NCBI GenBank assembly: GCA_036172665.1
Contig: CM069876.1
Span: forward strand, 7,626,001 to 7,690,000
Source: Prosopocoilus inquinatus
Lineage: Eukaryota > Arthropoda > Insecta > Coleoptera > Lucanidae
Direction of reading: 5' to 3'
Length of the DNA: 64,000 bases
Part shown: piece by piece, positions 1-10,424 of the stretch
Position numbering within the stretch: position 1 is the stretch's first letter
Layout: each line of letters begins with the position of its first letter
The notes under the pieces: generated by a model
What the model was told of the DNA's origin: nothing
What the model saw: only the letters and a program-made list of their open reading frames with translations
Database searches by the model: none
Made by a program: the position numbers and the translations under genes

Positions 1-28
1 CAAATCGTTTTTGATTGCAGTGAGAACC

Positions 29-93
29 TCGAGCAGCCTCTGGACAGCTGTTTCAGCCCTGCTTGGGGCTTCTTCAGCAGAAACGTAGCTCGA
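29..93 (-). ncRNA. Type I hammerhead self-cleaving ribozyme, unit 1
   Basis: Read on the minus strand, the core is CTGAAGA, then a perfect 5-bp stem II (AGCCC/GGGCT) with a 6-nt loop, then GAAA. A very short stem III (ACA/TGT around GC) follows, then the GTC cleavage triplet. Stem I is open-ended: CTG/CAG next to the core, an internal loop, then TCGAG/CTCGA. All invariant nucleotides (C3, U4, G5, A6, G8, A9, G12, A13, A14) are present, with A at the free position 7. Predicted cleavage lies between plus-strand positions 43 and 42. The tiny palindromic stem III is typical of retroelement hammerheads that work best as dimers. Confidence 0.88.
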
Positions 94-340
94 CATTCCC
101 ACTGCAGACCAAAAACGACTTGCCCAATTTATTCGCAAATGCGATGTAAGAATGATGAACATATAAAATAGCGACATCTTACTATCGCTTTTTGACCTAA
201 CATTGCAGTAGGATAGACAAATTGAAGCGGGATTTGCTCCTAATGAGTCCCCCATGCAAGGCGGCCATGCTTGCTGTCAAAGCATATTGAAAGATTTTAG
301 AAAAATTTTGTGCAAATCGTTTCTGATTGCAGTGAGAACC

Positions 341-405
341 TCGAGCAGCCTCTGGACAGCTGTTTCAGCCCTGCTTGGGGCTTCTTCAGCAGAAACGTAG
401 CTCGA
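341..405 (-). ncRNA. Type I hammerhead self-cleaving ribozyme, unit 2
   Basis: This is an identical motif exactly 312 bp after the unit 1 ribozyme, with the same core, stem II and GTC site. Cleavage of a minus-strand transcript at the two sites would release a 312-nt monomer whose ends can be rejoined by the same ribozyme. Confidence 0.88.
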
Positions 406-624
406 CATTCCCACTGCAGACCAAAAACGACTTGCCCAATTTATTCGCAAATGCGATGTAAGAATGATGAACATATAAAATAGCGACATCTTACTATCAC
501 TTTTTGACCTAACATTGCAGTAGGATAGACAAATTGAAGCGGGATTTGCTCCTAATGAGTCCCCCATGCAAGGCGGCCATGCTTGCTGTCAAAGCATAAT
601 GATAGATTTTAGAAAAATTTTGTG

Positions 625-860
625 CAAATCGTTTTTGATTGCAGTGAGAACCTCGAGCAGCCTCTGGACAGCTGTTTCAGCCCTGCTTGGGGCAATCAAA
701 AACGATTTGCACAAAATTTTTCTAAAATCTTTCATTATGTTTTGACAGCAAGCATGGCCGCCTTGCATGGGGGGCTCATTAGGAGCAAATCCCGCTTCAA
801 TTTGTCTATCCTACTGCAATGTTAGGTCAAAAAGCGATAGTAAGATGTCGCTATTTTATA
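625..860. repeat. Third retrozyme unit, cut in the ribozyme and joined to an inverted body
   Basis: Positions 625-692 repeat the start of the unit in minus orientation. At about 692/693, inside the ribozyme stem II loop, the sequence switches to the plus-orientation body (caatcaaaaacgatttgc onward) and runs to 860. The ribozyme here (653-692) is only a 3' half and cannot fold alone. The last bases match the body end at a cgctattttata motif, after which unique AT-rich DNA begins. This head-to-head junction recurs in form at two other loci. Confidence 0.8.
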
Positions 861-1251
861 GGAAAAAATAATGTTCTGTTTCTGAGTTTCAAAAAATCTT
901 CTTAAAAGTTTTGAATGTATTAAAGCTCTCAAAAAGTTATACAGAGAAAACGATTAAAAGCTCAGACAAATTGAAAATCCAAAAGTTCAAAAGTTGTCAG
1001 TTCTGTTACTAATTTATCTGTAAAAATTATTCTGGGAAGAACGTTAACTCTAACTTTAGAAAGTATTTACTTAATTTAATTTTATACAGGAAGGGTCTAC
1101 TAGTATACGTATATTGGTAAGTACGCTTTACAGGTCGTTGAAAATGAATAAATGGTAACATTCGATAACTAAAACGAACTATACAAACAATACAAAATCA
1201 GTCTTGGCTATACTTTCGGTTCAACCGAACTTTATTATTTTAAAAATCTGG
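861..1251. other. AT-rich spacer, nothing recognised
   Basis: No long open frame, terminal repeat or RNA motif is visible between the tandem array and the next diverged copy. Confidence 0.5.
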
Positions 1252-1486
1252 TTGCAAATCGCTTTTGATTGTAGTGAAAAACTCGAGCAGCCTCTGTACG
1301 ACTGTTTCAGCCCTGTTTGGGGCTTCATCAGCAGAAACGTAGCTCGAATTTTTTTCGTTTGACAGCAAACATGACCGCCTTGCACGGGGGACTTATTATG
1401 TAGCAAACCCACTTCAATTTGTCTATCCTACCGCAAGGGTCAAGTCAAAAAGCGATCGTAGGATGTCGCTGTTTTATCTGTTCATC
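1252..1486. repeat. Solo retrozyme-like copy with opposed ribozyme and body
   Basis: This diverged single copy begins with ttgcaaatcg and ends near ctgttcat. The ribozyme is on the minus strand, while the following body (from gacagcaaacatgaccgcc) is in plus orientation, the reverse of the tandem units. The body is recognisable by the caatttgtctatcctac and gtcaaaaagcgat blocks. It looks like an old insertion. No clear target-site duplication was seen. Confidence 0.72.
1283..1347 (-). ncRNA. Type I hammerhead ribozyme, diverged copy
   Basis: The minus strand reads CTGATGA, a perfect AGCCC/GGGCT stem II with a CAAACA loop, GAAA, a 2-bp stem III, and GTA at the cleavage position. Stem I CTG/CAG and TCGAG/CTCGA are intact. 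Compared with the tandem units it differs at position 7 (T for A) and at the cleavage nucleotide (A for C), both of which hammerheads allow. Stem III is altered (CAGTCGTA), so activity is less certain. Confidence 0.78.
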
Positions 1487-1915
1487 TTTATTATTTTAAA
1501 CGTAATACCCGCCCCGTAAATTATTAAATTTTTGAATTCCTCATTCAATTTTACATCTTTTGTATTTTGCATACATTAGAACTAAAGTTCATTGTTGAAT
1601 TATGACGATTCGAAATTTTCGGGCTTCGGCTACAGTCACTATTTACGTAGTAGTACATATTTTTTGATAAAAGTCACTGTTAATACATAATTTTAAAATA
1701 TGTACCAAATTAATTAAGTAATTACAATAATTAGCAATATTTTTGTAAATCATTATTCAATAATAACAGAAAATGCAATTTTAATAGAGAATTGAAAAAT
1801 AATAGAAAGATAATTCAGAAAGGGCGTAAAATATTAAAAAAAATGTTAGAATCTATAATAATAGCAAATCCAAAGATAAGAGATCATTTTAAAATCATGG
1901 AGCATTCAAAAGGTA
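1487..1915. other. AT-rich spacer, nothing recognised
   Basis: Low-complexity AT-rich DNA with no open frame of note and no terminal repeat. Confidence 0.5.
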
Positions 1916-2202
1916 CATGCTGAGTGTTTGGAAATTGCTAGTACAAAAAAAGACTGTGGCATGTCGAAGTGCTAAGAAATACAAGAAATTAAATTTTCTT
2001 TTTCCATAAAATAATACCATGTCCGTCAACTCATTATTTGTCTAAGCGGCATTTACTTCGGTAATAATAATAATGTACCGAGTTGTGTGTAATTTTCATC
2101 TCGAAAACCAATGGATTTTTATTAGAATTTTTTTTGCCGATGACTTTAAGTCACCATCATCAACTACCATTTTTTTTGTACTAGCAATTTCCAAACACCC
2201 TG
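1916..2202. mobile_element. MITE with gtgtttggaaattgctagtac inverted repeats
   Basis: A left arm gtgtttggaaattgctag is matched in inverted orientation by ctagcaatttccaaacac at the right end, about 290 bp apart. The right end is CACCCTG followed by TA, as in Tc1/mariner-type MITEs; the left end is slightly degraded. There is no coding capacity inside. Confidence 0.7.
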
Positions 2203-3059
2203 TATAAAAAAAAATTAAGTCAACAAAGGATCCAAAAATAAAAGAAAATTACAAGATAAAATAAAATCTGATGGTAACAAAAAAAAAAAAAAAACGAAAA
2301 TGAAAGATTAACAATTTTAAGAAAATTGTATGAACAACTTTATTCAATAATAATAACCAAAAATTTGCTTTTAGCAAAACAACAGAGAGCTTCTGTAAAA
2401 AAACATAACTTAGGGTAAAACATACTTGTAATTAAAAGTCATGGGATAAAGAATTACAGTCACACAAAATTGTGATATTTCCAAATTATTAAAAAAAAAT
2501 AAATAAAATTTAAAAAAGTAAAATGCGATGCTTTTTGTATAATTTTGTATAATAATTATTATTTCTACTAGAATTTGCATTACTTTGTTATATCTTTTAA
2601 ATTTTATTATGTGAGGGCTTTGAGTTATTTGTGTTTTAAGATTTATTTCGCATAGTTTTATAAACTGCAAAGAGCTGTCTATTTATTTATGATGATATTT
2701 TATTTATAAATCGATGGTTAAAGCACAAAACCTGGTAAGTAAGTTTAGCATTATTTTACAAGAAACATAAAAAAACTCTCTAAACTTTACAAGATAAAAG
2801 AGTTTTTTTCCTAAATTTCGCTTACCTCGAAAGATTACAGATTATAAAGACTTGATAAGAGCGCTAGTAATAAATCAATTTTCTTTGTGCCTTAAATAAA
2901 AAGGACTTAGTTTTGTGGTTTTGATACATGCAGTATTACATAAACACCTAGACATGTGAGACAGTACACTATAAGGGATAAGAGTACTTTTAAAATAATA
3001 GTACAATACACCCAAAAATCTACGGCGATTATGATTCTGATTGTCTGCAGTTGTTACAT
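2203..3059. other. AT-rich spacer with homopolymer runs
   Basis: This stretch contains A-runs near 2280 and 2485 and no recognisable gene. The 86-codon minus-strand open frame at 2410-2670 is low-complexity and matches nothing known to me. Confidence 0.5.
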
Positions 3060-4015
3060 TTCAAGTAATTTCTCTGATTAAAGTCAAGGTCAATAAGAAA
3101 ACCAAGACCTAAAATTTGAAGCTAACAAAATGTGATTTTTCTCAAGAAATCCAAAATGCAAAGTTTTATATTAAACGTCTTCAGGATTCAGTTCTTTGAT
3201 TAAAGTCAAGATTTCCTGATTTGATAGACCTTAACGTGCAACAAATCCAAATCAGTTCAAGGAATTCAAGATCTAAGGCTTTAAGCTGACTTAACAGAGC
3301 CTTTTCCAAGTCAGGGTAAATAATCTATAAAATTCAAGAGACAAATCCAACAAAACTTAATGTTACGTCAAGGTCCATTTCTTTGATTAATGTCAACAAT
3401 GTTTGACCTGGAGGTTTTTGATCTACGATTTCCACAGTGTCCGGTGTACGGATTAAAAACAATTTTCTTCGGACGAGGATGCACTTCAATGATCTTAAAT
3501 TAGTTCGAGAAAATCATGATGTAAGAGTTGAGTAGTTTTCTCAAAAACCATAAAAATCAAGATCCAAAATGAAACAAAACTCATTTTGGACGACTTGAAG
3601 GTCCATTTCTTTGATTAAAATCAAAGTTCCTTAATTTGACGGACCTTGACCTACAATAAATTCAAATTCGTTCAAGGAATTCAAGATTTAAGGCTATAAA
3701 CTCATGTAATTCTGTTTTTTCCTAAGGCGAGGTAAAGGCTTTACAAAATTCAAGAACCATATCCAATAAAACTTTGTCTTAATCAATCTCGAAGCACAGT
3801 TCTTCTGATTAAAGTCAATGTTGTTTGATCTGACGAATCATGATCTATGGTGTTGAATTAGTTTGAGAAAACCGAAAATCTAAAGTTTCAAGCTAACGTA
3901 ATTGAACTTTACTTCAAGCCAAGAGGTAAAGATATTATAAAAGTTAAGGTCCAAATTCCCTTAAACTTGGTCTTAATCAAGGACATCAAGGTTCAGTTCT
4001 TTGATTAATTAATTA
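3060..4015 (+). repeat. Degenerate ~190-bp tandem repeat array
   Basis: The block ttctttgattaaagtcaa recurs near 3077, 3193, 3378, 3600, 3800 and 3985, mostly 185-225 bp apart. The linked block gttcaaggaattcaagat is at about 3255 and 3671. Monomers are heavily diverged, with many indels, so this is an old satellite or minisatellite remnant. No open frame is kept across units, so it is not a protein repeat. Confidence 0.65.
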
Positions 4016-4680
4016 AAAGATTTTTTTCATCTTGTCCTCCGATAAAACTACTTATTTCTGTCACACCTTGTACGTATACTTATTTCAAGGTTTCTTAGAC
4101 ATTTTCTGTTTGTTTTTTTTATTACAAAAAAAAATAATTTTGCGCGGTCTTCCAAGAGTAACAAGTCTAAATTATGGGTATTATTTTCTTCTGTCTATTT
4201 AATACACTTAGCGAAAGCCTTCAGCGAAACTGAGTCTTTAATTTTGTTGCCCTCTTCCCTATTTTCCAGCACGTTATTATTTTCTTTTAACGTTATATTT
4301 CCTTCGGATTAGGTGTTCTATCTTTCTCTAAGGTGAATGCTGAATGATAAAACCACCTCGCAAGTCGGTCACAGCCGCAGCCCAAATATTTGAATTTTCA
4401 CCAAACCCCCATTCTGTAATCATTCGTTAGTTACACCATTTTCAAATCATTACTTTACCTGGTTCACTCTAAATGCCTGCATGCATAATAACCAAGGTTA
4501 CCAATTATGTACCGCGAGTTTTATCAAATTTCAAGAAAGTAAAGATAAAAATTTCAAAGCGTTCGAAATACATAAAGAACCGGATTGTAGGAGTGACAGC
4601 ATTACAGTGAATTCGAACTAGCGAAACTCTACTGTATTTTACAAAGAGGTTACAAGGTATTCACAAGAACTGACAGTTTT
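4016..4680. other. Unassigned AT-rich DNA
   Basis: No recognised coding or repeat signature. It contains ordinary AT-rich intergenic sequence upstream of the TATA-box candidate. Confidence 0.45.
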
Positions 4681-4686
4681 CAGCAG

Positions 4687-4725
4687 TATATAAATAGACT
4701 TTTTTTATTGCAACCACTGACTTTT
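4687..4725 (+). promoter_or_regulatory. Candidate TATA-box core promoter
   Basis: A good TATA box, tatataaatag, lies at 4687-4697. A start about 30 bases downstream would fall near 4720. The sequence downstream is clearly richer in GC than its surroundings. It could be the start of a host first exon or an LTR promoter. No TCAGT initiator is present, so confidence is low. Confidence 0.3.
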
Positions 4726-5032
4726 TCTATGACATTAAGACGCAAAATATAGTGGTGGACCAGGGGCGGTTTGTACCTGATCGTTCTGGTCGGTAGCCCA
4801 GCACATTATTGTCAGCAAGAGTGTAAGAGAGGACACAATCCTCAGATCTTCGTCGTTCCCCGCAGCTTGGTCTCTTTCAAACGAAAAGATGGCGTATTCC
4901 GAGGAGGGATTTGGTTCTCTGTGTCTATAGAATTCAACCAAATCAAGAGTTTTTTGCCGTGTGATTGTAGCCAGAATTATGCATTATATTTACTTTTTAA
5001 TTTTCACGATATAAAACCACGTTGTCAGATAT
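4720..5032 (+). other. Candidate first exon or LTR fragment
   Basis: A GC-richer block follows the TATA box and ends at a splice-donor-like gtaagtac at 5033. Open frames cross it on both strands (plus 4771-5046, minus 4735-4941). The plus frame lacks an ATG at its start, and neither resembles a family I know. It may be untranslated exon sequence or retroelement LTR. Function unknown. Confidence 0.2.
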
Positions 5033-5116
5033 GTAAGTACAAGTGAAGTCTGGTTTTCCGATTATATGTGAACGATATCGCAAATTTGGCAAAAATTGAC
5101 TGCGCGAACGTCAGAG

Positions 5117-5376
5117 ATATTCTGCCCTGTTAAGCATAGAAGTCATGAATGACAAAAACCATGCTTCGAGATGTCCCTCATTTAGAAAAATTTATTATGC
5201 CACCAAATTTGGATATTTTATCAAAAATTGAATTTAAATTTGCTAAAAAGCTGCAAAGAATAATGTAATAAGCCAGAACATGTAGGTCATGCAGACGTCA
5301 TAAGCCAAGCATGTAGACGTTATGATGCCGCAAATGTGCGAATGTAGATGCGTCTTCTATGCTTATCAGGGCAGTA
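5117..5376. mobile_element. MITE with ctgccctg-taagcatagaag termini
   Basis: The left end ctgccctgttaagcatagaag is matched in reverse complement at the right end by cttctatgcttatcagggcag. The element is about 260 bp, non-coding, and contains a short internal direct duplication around gcatgtagacgt. Confidence 0.65.
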
Positions 5377-6578
5377 TTGACGTAACTATGTACATAGGTT
5401 AAAATGATTGTCCTACAACAAACCTCATTCTTTTAAGGATCTTTTCGACCATGCGACCAGAGTAAGAGTCATTCAACTGTCGGATTTTCCAAATAACGGG
5501 ACACTATGATAATATTTAAACACCGCATCCTTTTTAATCCTACATATTTCATATTTAAATTCACATTTATATTTTTTCTACCATCATTGACGAGTCACGA
5601 AAATATAAATGAATATCTCGCGATTAACATAATAATCTCTTATTCTTCTTTTTTACATCTGCATCAATAATCATTTAACATTTAACATCAATAAAATATT
5701 TTTACCATTTTTAAACATAATGCAGCTGTTAATTAGACGCCTCAAATCGTTGATTATAGGAAATGTAAACAATTCTTAGAATTTCCAGTACTATCGTGTG
5801 CTTAAGGTTAATAGGTGATTCACGTCTGTATACACTCGTTTAATTTTACCATAACCGTTTTTTTTTGCGATAGATGTAACTGTAAATCCGAGAATAGCAG
5901 GAATGTACTCATCTACTCATTGTTCTACAGTCTACAGCCTCGGTTTTATACATAATTCTCAGTAATTGTAATTAATTGACGTCAGTCAAATGAATGCATG
6001 CACACACAAAAAAATCGAGGCACACACGCAGAAAAAGTAGACACCAGGTATGTATTGTACAGTGATTCATACTAATGGGTTCTCTCATCTCTGACATGAT
6101 CAACAAAAAAAATGCGTCATCCGCAATGTTCTAAACGTGTAAATAGTGCGTAATTCTGACTGGATTAACAAGATAAATTTCAGCAATGGGACAGGAGCAG
6201 CTCATGGTTTATGTAGGTTACCGAATGTAATTTGATAACTGACGTCGCGTCGGTGATAAACTAGTTTGTTACTTAACGACATGCCTACGTAACATTAAGA
6301 GAATTTGGACCAAAAGTGTGCCAAATTCGAACTCGAAAGGTTTGGTAATTATTTATTAATATTCCATCAAGACCTATCGTTTTCAGAGAAGAATTTTGTC
6401 GATAATGTCCTGTAAGACTTTTCCAAATCAAGAATTTTGGAATTTCTCTTGTCGGAAAGGTATACTTCATAGAAAAATTACTTCTAATATTATCACATAA
6501 CAGATTATTTTTAAAATTTTTAATTTGAGTACGCCACTTTTACAAACTAACAGTTAAAGTAAGCTTTTAGTAAATTTT
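5377..6578. other. Unassigned AT-rich DNA
   Basis: Nothing was recognised in this 1.2-kb stretch beyond simple AT-rich sequence. The 61-codon minus frame at 6285-6470 has no family resemblance. Confidence 0.45.
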
Positions 6579-6735
6579 GTTGTCAGTCGTTTTTGATAGC
6601 AGTGAAAACCTGTAGCAGCCTCTCTACAGCTGTTTCAGCCTTATTTGGGGCTTCTTCAGCAGAAACGTAGCTCGAAATTTCCACTGCGAACCAAAAACGA
6701 CTTTACCAATTTATTTGCAGTTGCGATGTAATAGT
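6579..6735 (-). repeat. Truncated retrozyme-like copy
   Basis: The ribozyme and the adjacent body start are in the same minus orientation, as in the tandem units. The copy stops after gcgatgtaatagtgac, so most of the body is missing. It is the most diverged of the family in this window. Confidence 0.7.
6611..6675 (-). ncRNA. Degenerate hammerhead ribozyme
   Basis: The core CTGAAGA and GAAA are retained, but stem II has an unpaired position (AGCCC against AGGCT). The base pair next to the cleavage site is lost (GTA then GAG), and distal stem I has decayed (tgtag in place of tcgag). It is probably inactive, but it helps date the family. Confidence 0.65.
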
Positions 6736-7121
6736 GACCTATTAAGCTTTTAATGAATGAACCAGGCCTTAATTAATTCAATTTGAATTATCTGACAATC
6801 TGACGATTTAAATCAAAATGTCAGTTATCTTATCAGAATTGCCAACAACCTTTATCAAAATTATTGTTTACTCCAATTAAAAATCTTAAAAATGACTCGT
6901 TATATTAAGTACTCACAACTGTAGATATTTAAAAGACATGAAACTATATATTTTAGCAAAAAAAAATTAAAAAATGGTTAATTAAAATATTTAAAAAGAC
7001 GTTTAACTTGAAAATCAACAAATGTAGCTACTATTAACATTAAAACTGGAAACGTAATTTTTGGAAAATGATCATCATTTCGACGACAAATACTTATTCT
7101 ATTTCTTACAGTGTGTGTTTT

Positions 7122-7325
7122 GTTTTTAAATGCCATAAGGGCTGGCTATGGAAAATAAAATTTATGCCTTCACCATTCATGTATATATCAACAACATTTA
7201 AATTTCTAGGTCAGATTCTTTAGATGTCAGAAATAATGCACTGGTAGCTCCTTAAACGTGTATGAATCAAGCAATGACATGAAATTTATTTTCCACAGCC
7301 AGCCCTTATGGCATTAAAAAAAACA
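7122..7325. mobile_element. MITE with gccataagggctggct termini
   Basis: The inverted termini are tgccataagggctggctatg and a match ending in ccagcccttatggca, each followed inward by a matching attttatttt-type stretch. Its length is about 200 bp and it is non-coding. A partial relative (cacagccagccctaatta) appears at about 49048. Confidence 0.72.
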
Positions 7326-7733
7326 GACATTATTATTACTTTAGAATATTTATATAAATTAGTGAATATGTAAAGCATCCTCATTTTGAACAGAAAATTT
7401 TAGAATAAAATCATTTACCTACTCTGTCTTGACACAAACATACAGTTAATTTGGTTGACATAATGTGACAATATTATAAAAATTTAATTTACGCTACCAC
7501 TATTTAACCATTAACGAAATGATAGGATATGTTTGTAATAACTGCTATTTGTCAGAAGCTTTATAATTGCCACACAGATGAGAAACCAATATTAAAGAAC
7601 GAAATGTAATTTTGATACGATTAAGTATTTTCAGTATTTCTTAACTTTTATTGTTCAGTTTAGATTATATTATATTATCAGGAATGTAAGATTTTCCTAT
7701 TCATTTATAACCCGTTTTTTGAGTAACTGTGAA

Positions 7734-8205
7734 CAGGTGACTACCCGAGATTTCCTACTCCCGTTTAACTTTTCTATTTTTGGACTTACGAAGCGATGTT
7801 TAATACAAAATTTATACAGACTAATTCAAAGTCTTTGCTGATGTTTGTAGAAAAGCAAATGAAGATCGTGTAACTGAGATAGAGACTGAAATTGTATTTT
7901 TTAAATGGAACACTCGGTATATTTACCTATACACATTTGGATTCTCTATTTACTTCTATTGGAATATTGTCTAAATAATATACAGGAGTACATAAAATAA
8001 AGAGTATTTAATGCATTTGGGATCCAAATACTGAGTATTCCATTTAAAAAACCAGATGTCAGATTATACAACGGTTATGCGATATGCATTTGTTTTTCTT
8101 TAAACATCAGCAAAAGCCTTGAACTAGTCTGTATAAGTTGTATTTCTTCTTAAGTCCAAAAAAAGAAAAGTTAAAGAGAGTAGGATATCTTGCATAGTCA
8201 CCCTG
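7734..8205. mobile_element. Foldback element with ~190-bp arms (caggtgact family)
   Basis: The left arm begins caggtgactacccgag and the right arm ends gcatagtcaccctg before TA. The arms pair through blocks such as atacagactaattcaaag against its complement near 8120, and aaatggaacact against agtattccattt at the inner ends. Single arms of the same family occur at 40109, 42290 and 50139. Confidence 0.72.
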
Positions 8206-8252
8206 TACCTATTTGACGAGAATTAAACTAATTAAAACGAAACGAATATTAA

Positions 8253-8565
8253 ATATCTGTGCCCCGGAGGTAAAGGGTACAAATCACAAAAATGTAATTT
8301 TTCAGGAAAGCAACTTTATTATTTTTTTCAACTTTAAATGCATGTTTCTTCGCAACTAGCAGTAATCGCTTTATGACAATAAAATTATTATCTGCTGATA
8401 ATTATTATTACAAAGCGATAAATTATTATCTGCTGATAATTATTATCAGAAAGCGATTATTGCTAGTTGCGATGGAACATGCATTTAAAGTTGAAAAAAA
8501 TGATACTCTCCTGAAAAAATTACATTTTTGTGACGTGGTGTCCTTTAACTTCGGGGTACAGATAT
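8253..8565. mobile_element. Palindromic foldback element, 313 bp
   Basis: Almost the whole element is self-complementary: tatctgtgccccgg at the left end against cggggtacagata at the right, then aaaaatgtaatttttcagg against cctgaaaaaattacattttt. The centre contains two copies of ttattatctgctgataatta. The open frame crossing it is a by-product of the palindrome. Confidence 0.8.
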
Positions 8566-8900
8566 GTTTAAGTGAATTTACACGTAATATGTACAGTCAC
8601 GAACATCCTACGCGAAACCGGTGCAAACTAATCATTCCGTTATTGACCCTGGAAGTAAGGCTCAGAAAATTAGCGATTGGTGACGATTTACTTGACTGCG
8701 ACTGTACAATTGCAGTGAGATAAGATGAAATATTAAGATGAAATATTACCAACTAAGGTGAAATAAAATGTATGTACTAATTTCAACTTCATTTTAACTA
8801 ACTAATTCCCACTAATTATTATTTGTTTAATAAACGGAAGATCTACAAAATACATATTTGTTCAAGTATGTGTTTTGAATTTTATACATATCATACTATA

Positions 8901-9467
8901 CAGGGTGCTGCATTTTGAAACACAACAAAGAAAATCCCATGTTAATTTAAAGGTGCTCGAGTACTGGCTTCCATAATTATTTTACAGCAAAATTCCATGG
9001 AGGTTTTTTAAAGTACTCTTCAAGATTAATCTGTCTGTGAAGTTTGAGAATTTTTCGTTCGCTCAGTTTCAAGATATTTAAAAAATATCAGTAACGAAAT
9101 TCAATTTATACTAAACTATCAGCACGGTCTTGATCAGTAATGTTAAAATAAATTACTGGAAAAGCTTTTTCTATCAATCTTTTTCAAAAACGACTAGACT
9201 TAATAGTCGTCTCTCCAGTTTTCAATTGATCATTGATCAAGGCTGTGTTAAATGGTATAAATTGAATTTAGTTACCAAATCTTTTTTTAAGTATCTTAAA
9301 ACTCAGCATATGAAAAATGTTCAAACTTCACAGACAAATTCATCTTTAAGAGCACTTTAAAAAAGCTCAATGGAATTTTGCTGTAAAATAATTATGGAAG
9401 CCAATATTCGAGCACCTTTAAATAAACATGGCATTTTCTATGTTGCGTTTCAAAACGCTGCACCCTG
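8901..9467. mobile_element. Long-terminal-repeat-arm MITE, CAGGGTGCTGC family, copy 1
   Basis: The 567-bp element runs from cagggtgctgcattttgaaa to its complement ending in gctgcaccctg, flanked by TA on both sides. The inverted arms exceed 200 bp and include the blocks tctgtgaagtttgag and ttttacagcaaaattcca. TA duplication and CAGGG ends point to the Tc1/mariner superfamily. A second copy is at 28083-28640. Confidence 0.85.
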
Positions 9468-9666
9468 TATAATAATAATAATAATAGTCGTTACTGAGGT
9501 CTTATAAACGAAATTACAAAATATAAAAGTAACTCATATTCAACCAATAAGTGTACTACTCCTGATCTTCGATCAAACCTTGAAAAACAGAACTAATATA
9601 TGCATGAAGTGCCTAAACTATGAATAATGTTTTGCTTAACATAAAACAACTCAATGTATCATTAAA

Positions 9667-9717
9667 ATGAAGTTGAAATTAGCGCGTTTAGGTGTTCTAT
9701 TGTTTATGATCTCAATG
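9667..9717 (+). CDS. Possible first coding exon with signal peptide (weak)
   Basis: An ATG in a fair context (attaaaatg) opens MKLKLARLGVLLFMISM, which has the basic start and hydrophobic core of a signal peptide. It is followed at once by a donor-like gtacgtg. Insect secreted and cuticle genes often have a first exon of this form. No second exon, promoter or homology was identified, and chance is a real alternative. The frame itself runs on to 9882 without resemblance to any family. Confidence 0.15.
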
Positions 9718-9949
9718 GTACGTGTCACTTTAAAACTAAGTACCTACTCTTTATCATTAATAACTACAGTCACGAGAAATAAATTTTGGTCGTCACGGTC
9801 AATAAAAACATCACTTTTCATTCCAGACATCAAACATTTTCATGTAAATATCCCATCTTTTACCAAAAAAAGTATAAAATAAATTAAATTTTTAAGAGAT
9901 TATTCCCAATACTCAAAATTTATTTATTTTTAATAAATCACAAATCAAG

Positions 9950-10193
9950 TACAGTTGCGGCCCTTGAAAACTGGTTAACCATGACAAAAACAATGTTTCG
10001 GCGGTGTAAACTGATCCTAAATCTGAGGTTTATAAACGTAACTCAAATCACTCTAAAACCTGCTACGGATTTGTCAAATTTAACACTGACATTAAAATTA
10101 TAGATTAAGGTTTGATTTACACATTAAGAAATTACGAATTTTTGGCATTGACGTCAATTCTCAGTGTACCGGTTGTCAAAGACCGCAACTGTA
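9950..10193. mobile_element. MITE with tacagttgcgg termini
   Basis: The left end tacagttgcggcccttgaaa is answered at the right by tttgacaaccggtacactg in reverse complement, ending ...gaccgcaactgta. It is 244 bp and non-coding. Confidence 0.72.
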
Positions 10194-10255
10194 AAAATCT
10201 TTGACAATCAATAACGACTAAAATTTATTACTGCTCGCGACTGTACACCTTAAGG

Positions 10256-10424
10256 CCAGGGGGCTCTATTCTCAAGTCAATCGACCAAAGTGGTATGCGA
10301 AACACGTCAAAGTGACGCAATTTTCGAACGATTTGTAAAGTTTCGAGAAATCTGAGAATGAGAATCTACTTCATTTTGACGTCATTTTCGCATACTTGAC
10401 GTGACTTGAGAATAGAGCCCCTGG
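10256..10424. mobile_element. MITE with ggggctctattctcaagtc termini
   Basis: The termini ccagggggctctattctcaa and gacttgagaatagagcccctgg are inverted copies. Further inward, a tgcgaaacacgtcaa-type block pairs with a gacgtcattttcgcata-type block. Its length is about 169 bp and it is non-coding. Confidence 0.75.

Larger units (their letters stand above)
1..624 (-). repeat. Tandem 312-bp retrozyme-like repeat, two full units
   Basis: Two head-to-tail units start at 1 and 313, and a third starts at 625, so the period is exactly 312 bp. The first two units differ at only a few positions. Each carries one hammerhead ribozyme on the minus strand, flanked by an imperfect inverted repeat (a cgtttttgattgcag-type arm and a ctgcagaccaaaaacg-type arm) that would extend ribozyme stem I. 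Tandem hammerhead units of about 300 bp that release monomers and circularise define animal retrozymes. The body has no coding potential of its own; the open frame across 277-567 is a by-product. The array may continue left of the window, because it begins at base 1. Confidence 0.85.

Noticed and set aside
277..567. 96-codon minus open frame across the tandem repeat, and the matching plus frame at 47226-47567
   Set aside because: Both are translations of the ribozyme-bearing repeat. The frame is similar only because the DNA is, and diverged copies break it.
3060..4015. CRISPR array
   Set aside because: Repeats are long, diverged and unevenly spaced; the genome is eukaryotic.
8373..8723. 116-codon plus open frame
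   Set aside because: It lies largely within the 8253-8565 palindrome and has a low-complexity, AT-driven composition.
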